DNA from: B75-G9 sp964564905
GTDB taxonomy: Archaea; Hadarchaeota; Hadarchaeia; Hadarchaeales; Hadarchaeaceae
Direction of reading: 5' to 3'
DNA length: 24,510 nucleotides
Assembly (NCBI GenBank): GCA_964564905.1
Contig: CAZMCI010000015.1
Location: 1 to 24,510, forward strand
The notes under the pieces: generated by a model
What the model was told of the DNA's origin: nothing
The model's database searches: none
What the model saw: the letters and a program-made list of their open reading frames with translations, nothing else
Translations under genes and position numbers: made by a program
Shown here: in pieces, positions 22,658-24,510 of the stretch
Numbering within the stretch: position 1 is the stretch's first letter
How the letters are laid out: each line of letters begins with the position of its first letter

Positions 22658-24166
22658 TCATGTCGCTGCTTCAACTTCCGCAGGTGGCAGGTGCTTTGAT
22701 TCGGACTTTAGTTCCTCCCAGTACCGCAAATTGTAGATGCAGCCGGGATCTGGGGCCTGCACATCCCCATAATACCCGTATGCCCGTGCTCTACATCCTC
22801 CGCAAATGTATCGGTACTTACATGTCCCACAACCCTCCAGGGCATCCCTATCCCTCAACTTCCACAGTATCTTTGAGTTGTGCCAGACATCGCGTAATCG
22901 GTCTTTTCTGATATTTCCGATTTTGATGGGCATAAACACACATGGTGTTATATCACCGTTCGGTTCGAGCCCACAGTAAAGCCTTCCAGCACCGCACCCG
23001 CCCAGAAACTCAGCGAGACTTTTGGTCTTACCCTGCAAGGCTTGCATCGCCCCCTCTGTGATGAAATGGGCAGGGACTATTTTCCCGTCAGGGCTACCAT
23101 AGGCGAACTCCCATGAAACCACGGAATACTGGGGGGCAGTTGAATAACAGATTGTCTTGCACCTGTTGTTTATCATTCGCGTATAAAGATGTTTGAGAAG
23201 TTCGTGGCGTTCCTGTGGGCTCAAATCTTGGTCAGCGATCTCCTTCCCCTTGCCCGTTGGCACGTAGTTAAATACTATTACGCGGCGGGCTCCGAGCTCC
23301 CGTTCGACAAAATCTACGAGCTTTGGAATTTCGTTGATGTTATAGCGAGTGGCCGTCAGCGCCACACAGGTATCGATACCTTCTGCGACGGAATTTTTGA
23401 TCCCCGCGCATGTTCGCTTCCACGATCCCTTGACACCTCTAAACATGTCGTGGACCTTTTCGAATCCATCAAGAGAAATTTCGGCGTAGCTGAATACCTC
23501 CTTCATCTTTTTCGCCGTTTCTCGTGTTATGAGTGTCCCGTTTGTGGCGATCGATGTAAACATCCCCTTGCGCTTTGCATAGCCTGCAACCTCAAAGATG
23601 TCTTTCCTCATTAGTGGCTCCCCGCCAGAAAATGCTACGGCCACCACACCAGCATCCTCGAACTCGTCTATTACCTGTTTTGCCTCCTCGGTTGTCAGCT
23701 CATCCTCCATGGGTTGGGGGCCGGCGTTCTCGTAACAGTGCTTGCATCGGAGATTGCACAGCTTGGTGTAGTTCCAGACCACCAAAAATGGGGACACCGA
23801 AACGAATGGTCTGCGTGCTCCATAACGGGCTATGCCCTCGAGTACATTTGCCATACCACGGCGGATCACAGGGTCTTTCAGGTATTTTTTTAAATCTTCA
23901 GTTTCGTAATCGAAGAGAGCGCTGCCTCGGTCCAAAACGGACTTGACGACAAACGAAGCTAGCTTATCCTGAAAGTCAGCAGAAGTCTCTTCTCCCGTAT
24001 ACTTGCGGATGGCGATATCTAGTCTGTTACCACCCATCTTGCTCCGACCACAGACAAACCGGAGTAACGCTCTTGAAAAGGGGTTGCTAAGCCAGCGTTG
24101 GACCGATCCAATAATCACGTCTTCTCTACTTGCTATTTTTTCAGAATCATCCTTAATTGACGCCAC
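22658..24166 (-). CDS. Radical SAM / SPASM domain protein, substrate unknown
   Basis: From the GTG at 24166 it is 502 residues. The radical SAM cluster motif C-x3-C-x2-C is at Cys137, 141 and 144 (KLCNLRCKHCYE), followed by the SAM-binding GGEP and ATNGT segments. A C-terminal SPASM region supplies extra cysteines (391, 398, 409, 446, 449, 455, 458, 476), including CGLEPNGDITPC and the C-x2-C-x5-C-x2-C block, enough for two auxiliary Fe-S clusters. About 120 N-terminal residues, helical and charged, precede the core. Relatives mature peptides (PqqE-like) or tetrapyrroles (AhbC/AhbD-like); nothing nearby decides between them. A longer GTG start at 24223 exists, but the TATA-like element at 24203-24210 and AGGCGG at 24171-24176 favour the inner start. 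Confidence 0.85.
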   Translation of the reverse strand: MASIKDDSEKIASREDVIIGSVQRWLSNPFSRALLRFVCGRSKMGGNRLDIAIRKYTGEETSADFQDKLASFVVKSVLDRGSALFDYETEDLKKYLKDPVIRRGMANVLEGIARYGARRPFVSVSPFLVVWNYTKLCNLRCKHCYENAGPQPMEDELTTEEAKQVIDEFEDAGVVAVAFSGGEPLMRKDIFEVAGYAKRKGMFTSIATNGTLITRETAKKMKEVFSYAEISLDGFEKVHDMFRGVKGSWKRTCAGIKNSVAEGIDTCVALTATRYNINEIPKLVDFVERELGARRVIVFNYVPTGKGKEIADQDLSPQERHELLKHLYTRMINNRCKTICYSTAPQYSVVSWEFAYGSPDGKIVPAHFITEGAMQALQGKTKSLAEFLGGCGAGRLYCGLEPNGDITPCVFMPIKIGNIRKDRLRDVWHNSKILWKLRDRDALEGCGTCKYRYICGGCRARAYGYYGDVQAPDPGCIYNLRYWEELKSESKHLPPAEVEAAT

Positions 24167-24202
24167 TTTACCGCCTTTGTTTCTAATTTTTTTGTCTTGA
24201 TG

Positions 24203-24210
24203 ATTAAAAA
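24203..24210 (-). promoter_or_regulatory. Putative TATA box of the radical SAM gene
   Basis: Minus-strand TTTTTAAT, about 40 bp before the preferred GTG start. It predicts a leader of about 15 nt that includes the AGGCGG ribosome site. Confidence 0.4.
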
Positions 24211-24213
24211 GTT

Positions 24214-24408
24214 GTGGAATCACCGATCAAAACGGCATTTTCAAATGACGAATCTGACGCGGAAGGAACGGTTGAGGCCTTCATGGCTACCCCGTTATAC
24301 ATGGCGACGCGAGCGGGACGGGGAAAGTCTGGAGCCGGAGCAAAATTTCTATTCGCGGATGCGGTGTCGCTTCCGACATTAGTCCGCGCGGTTGCCCCCC
24401 GATATTAA
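24214..24408 (+). CDS. Doubtful 64-residue ORF opposite the radical SAM promoter
   Basis: A GTG-initiated open frame runs through the 203 bp between the radical SAM gene and tRNA-Pro, on the opposite strand. The product would be basic and Ala/Gly rich in its second half (MATRAGRGKSGAGAKFLFADAV). It has no recognisable domain, no clear Shine-Dalgarno sequence, and sits in a tRNA flank where chance frames are common. It may be nothing. Confidence 0.15.
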   Translation: MESPIKTAFSNDESDAEGTVEAFMATPLYMATRAGRGKSGAGAKFLFADAVSLPTLVRAVAPRY

Positions 24409-24426
24409 GGATTTTTCATGAGATGA

Positions 24427-24510
24427 TGGGGTCGCCGAGATTCGAACTCGGGTCACCGGCTTTTTTGCGTTTTCGCGACCCAAAGCCGGCAGGATAGGCC
24501 AAGCTACCCC
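24427..24510 (-). tRNA. tRNA-Pro(UGG), intron-containing, 5' end outside the window
   Basis: Read on the minus strand, the sequence enters at base 9, just before the D-stem. The D-loop has the invariant GG; the anticodon stem is CCGGC (24485-24489) with GCCGG (24456-24460), and the loop reads TTTGGG with anticodon TGG at 24480-24482. The T-arm is CCGAG, TTCGAAT, CTCGG. The 3' acceptor strand CGACCCC and discriminator A (24427) complete the gene; no CCA is encoded. A 17-nt intron lies between positions 37 and 38. The 5' acceptor strand (expected GGGGTCG) and base 8 lie past 24510. Confidence 0.93.
24462..24478 (-). other. tRNA intron with strict bulge-helix-bulge
   Basis: The 17-nt intron sits at the canonical 37/38 site. 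A 4-bp central helix pairs tRNA bases 32-35 (TTTG, 24481-24484) with CAAA (24464-24467). The 5' bulge is GGT (24478-24480) and the 3' bulge AAA (24461-24463), each cut after its second base, which leaves G at 37 and A at 38. The outer intron stem is only about 2 bp with a 6-nt loop. Confidence 0.85.

Noticed and set aside
1..24510. CRISPR array, insertion sequence, prophage or toxin-antitoxin module
   Set aside because: No spaced direct repeats, transposase or integrase motifs, or phage genes were seen in any reading frame.

Overview
The window is archaeal chromosomal DNA, largely housekeeping, and comes from a draft assembly (one 10-N gap). The archaeal assignment rests on gene content: an archaeosine tRNA-guanine transglycosylase, the archaeal-type S-adenosylmethionine synthetase, a complete A-type ATP synthase gene set, archaeal SecD/SecF, archaeal TrpRS, tRNA splicing endonuclease EndA, a tRNA gene with an archaeal bulge-helix-bulge intron, and the archaeal HMG-CoA synthase/thiolase/DUF35 trio. 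The set looks euryarchaeal-like (for example Thermococci, Hadarchaeota or MSBL1 relatives), but the exact lineage cannot be fixed by eye. Roughly half of the genes start with GTG or TTG, usually behind a G-rich Shine-Dalgarno sequence.

Layout. 1-3385 (minus strand): an AT-rich 32-bp dyad, an Lrp/AsnC regulator, a transglycosylase (tgtA) without the usual PUA end, and S-adenosylmethionine synthetase (mat). 3386-4770 (plus): an HTH-CBS regulator divergent from mat, then a second HTH regulator. 4878-7498 (plus): the tight HMG-CoA synthase, thiolase and DUF35 operon, the entry to mevalonate and archaeal lipid synthesis. 7525-8299 (minus): tRNA m1A methyltransferase trmI, interrupted only by an artificial assembly gap. 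8357-11075 (plus): secF and secD. 11058-17304 (minus): the ATP synthase cluster atpH-I-K-E-C-F-D followed by a UPF0216 gene and a small three-helix membrane protein. 17370-20544 (plus): atpA and atpB, divergent from atpH across 65 bp. 20882-21997 (plus): trpS. 21999-22538 (minus): endA. 22658-24166 (minus): a radical SAM/SPASM protein. 24427-24510 (minus): the 3' part of an intron-containing tRNA-Pro(UGG), cut by the window edge.

Functional links. The HTH regulator at 4057 probably controls the acetyl-CoA to HMG-CoA operon behind it. The proteolipid AtpK has a four-helix, one-carboxylate, complete Na+ ligand signature, suggesting a Na+-coupled ATP synthase. EndA is about 2 kb from a tRNA gene whose 17-nt intron folds into the exact motif EndA cuts. 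I found no CRISPR array, insertion sequence, prophage or clear multi-gene novel system. The most useful second-look items are the resolvable false gap in trmI, the HTH-CBS/SAM-synthetase divergent pair, the proteolipid ion site, the apparent AUC start of tgtA, the tRNA-Pro intron, and an orphan radical SAM/SPASM enzyme.
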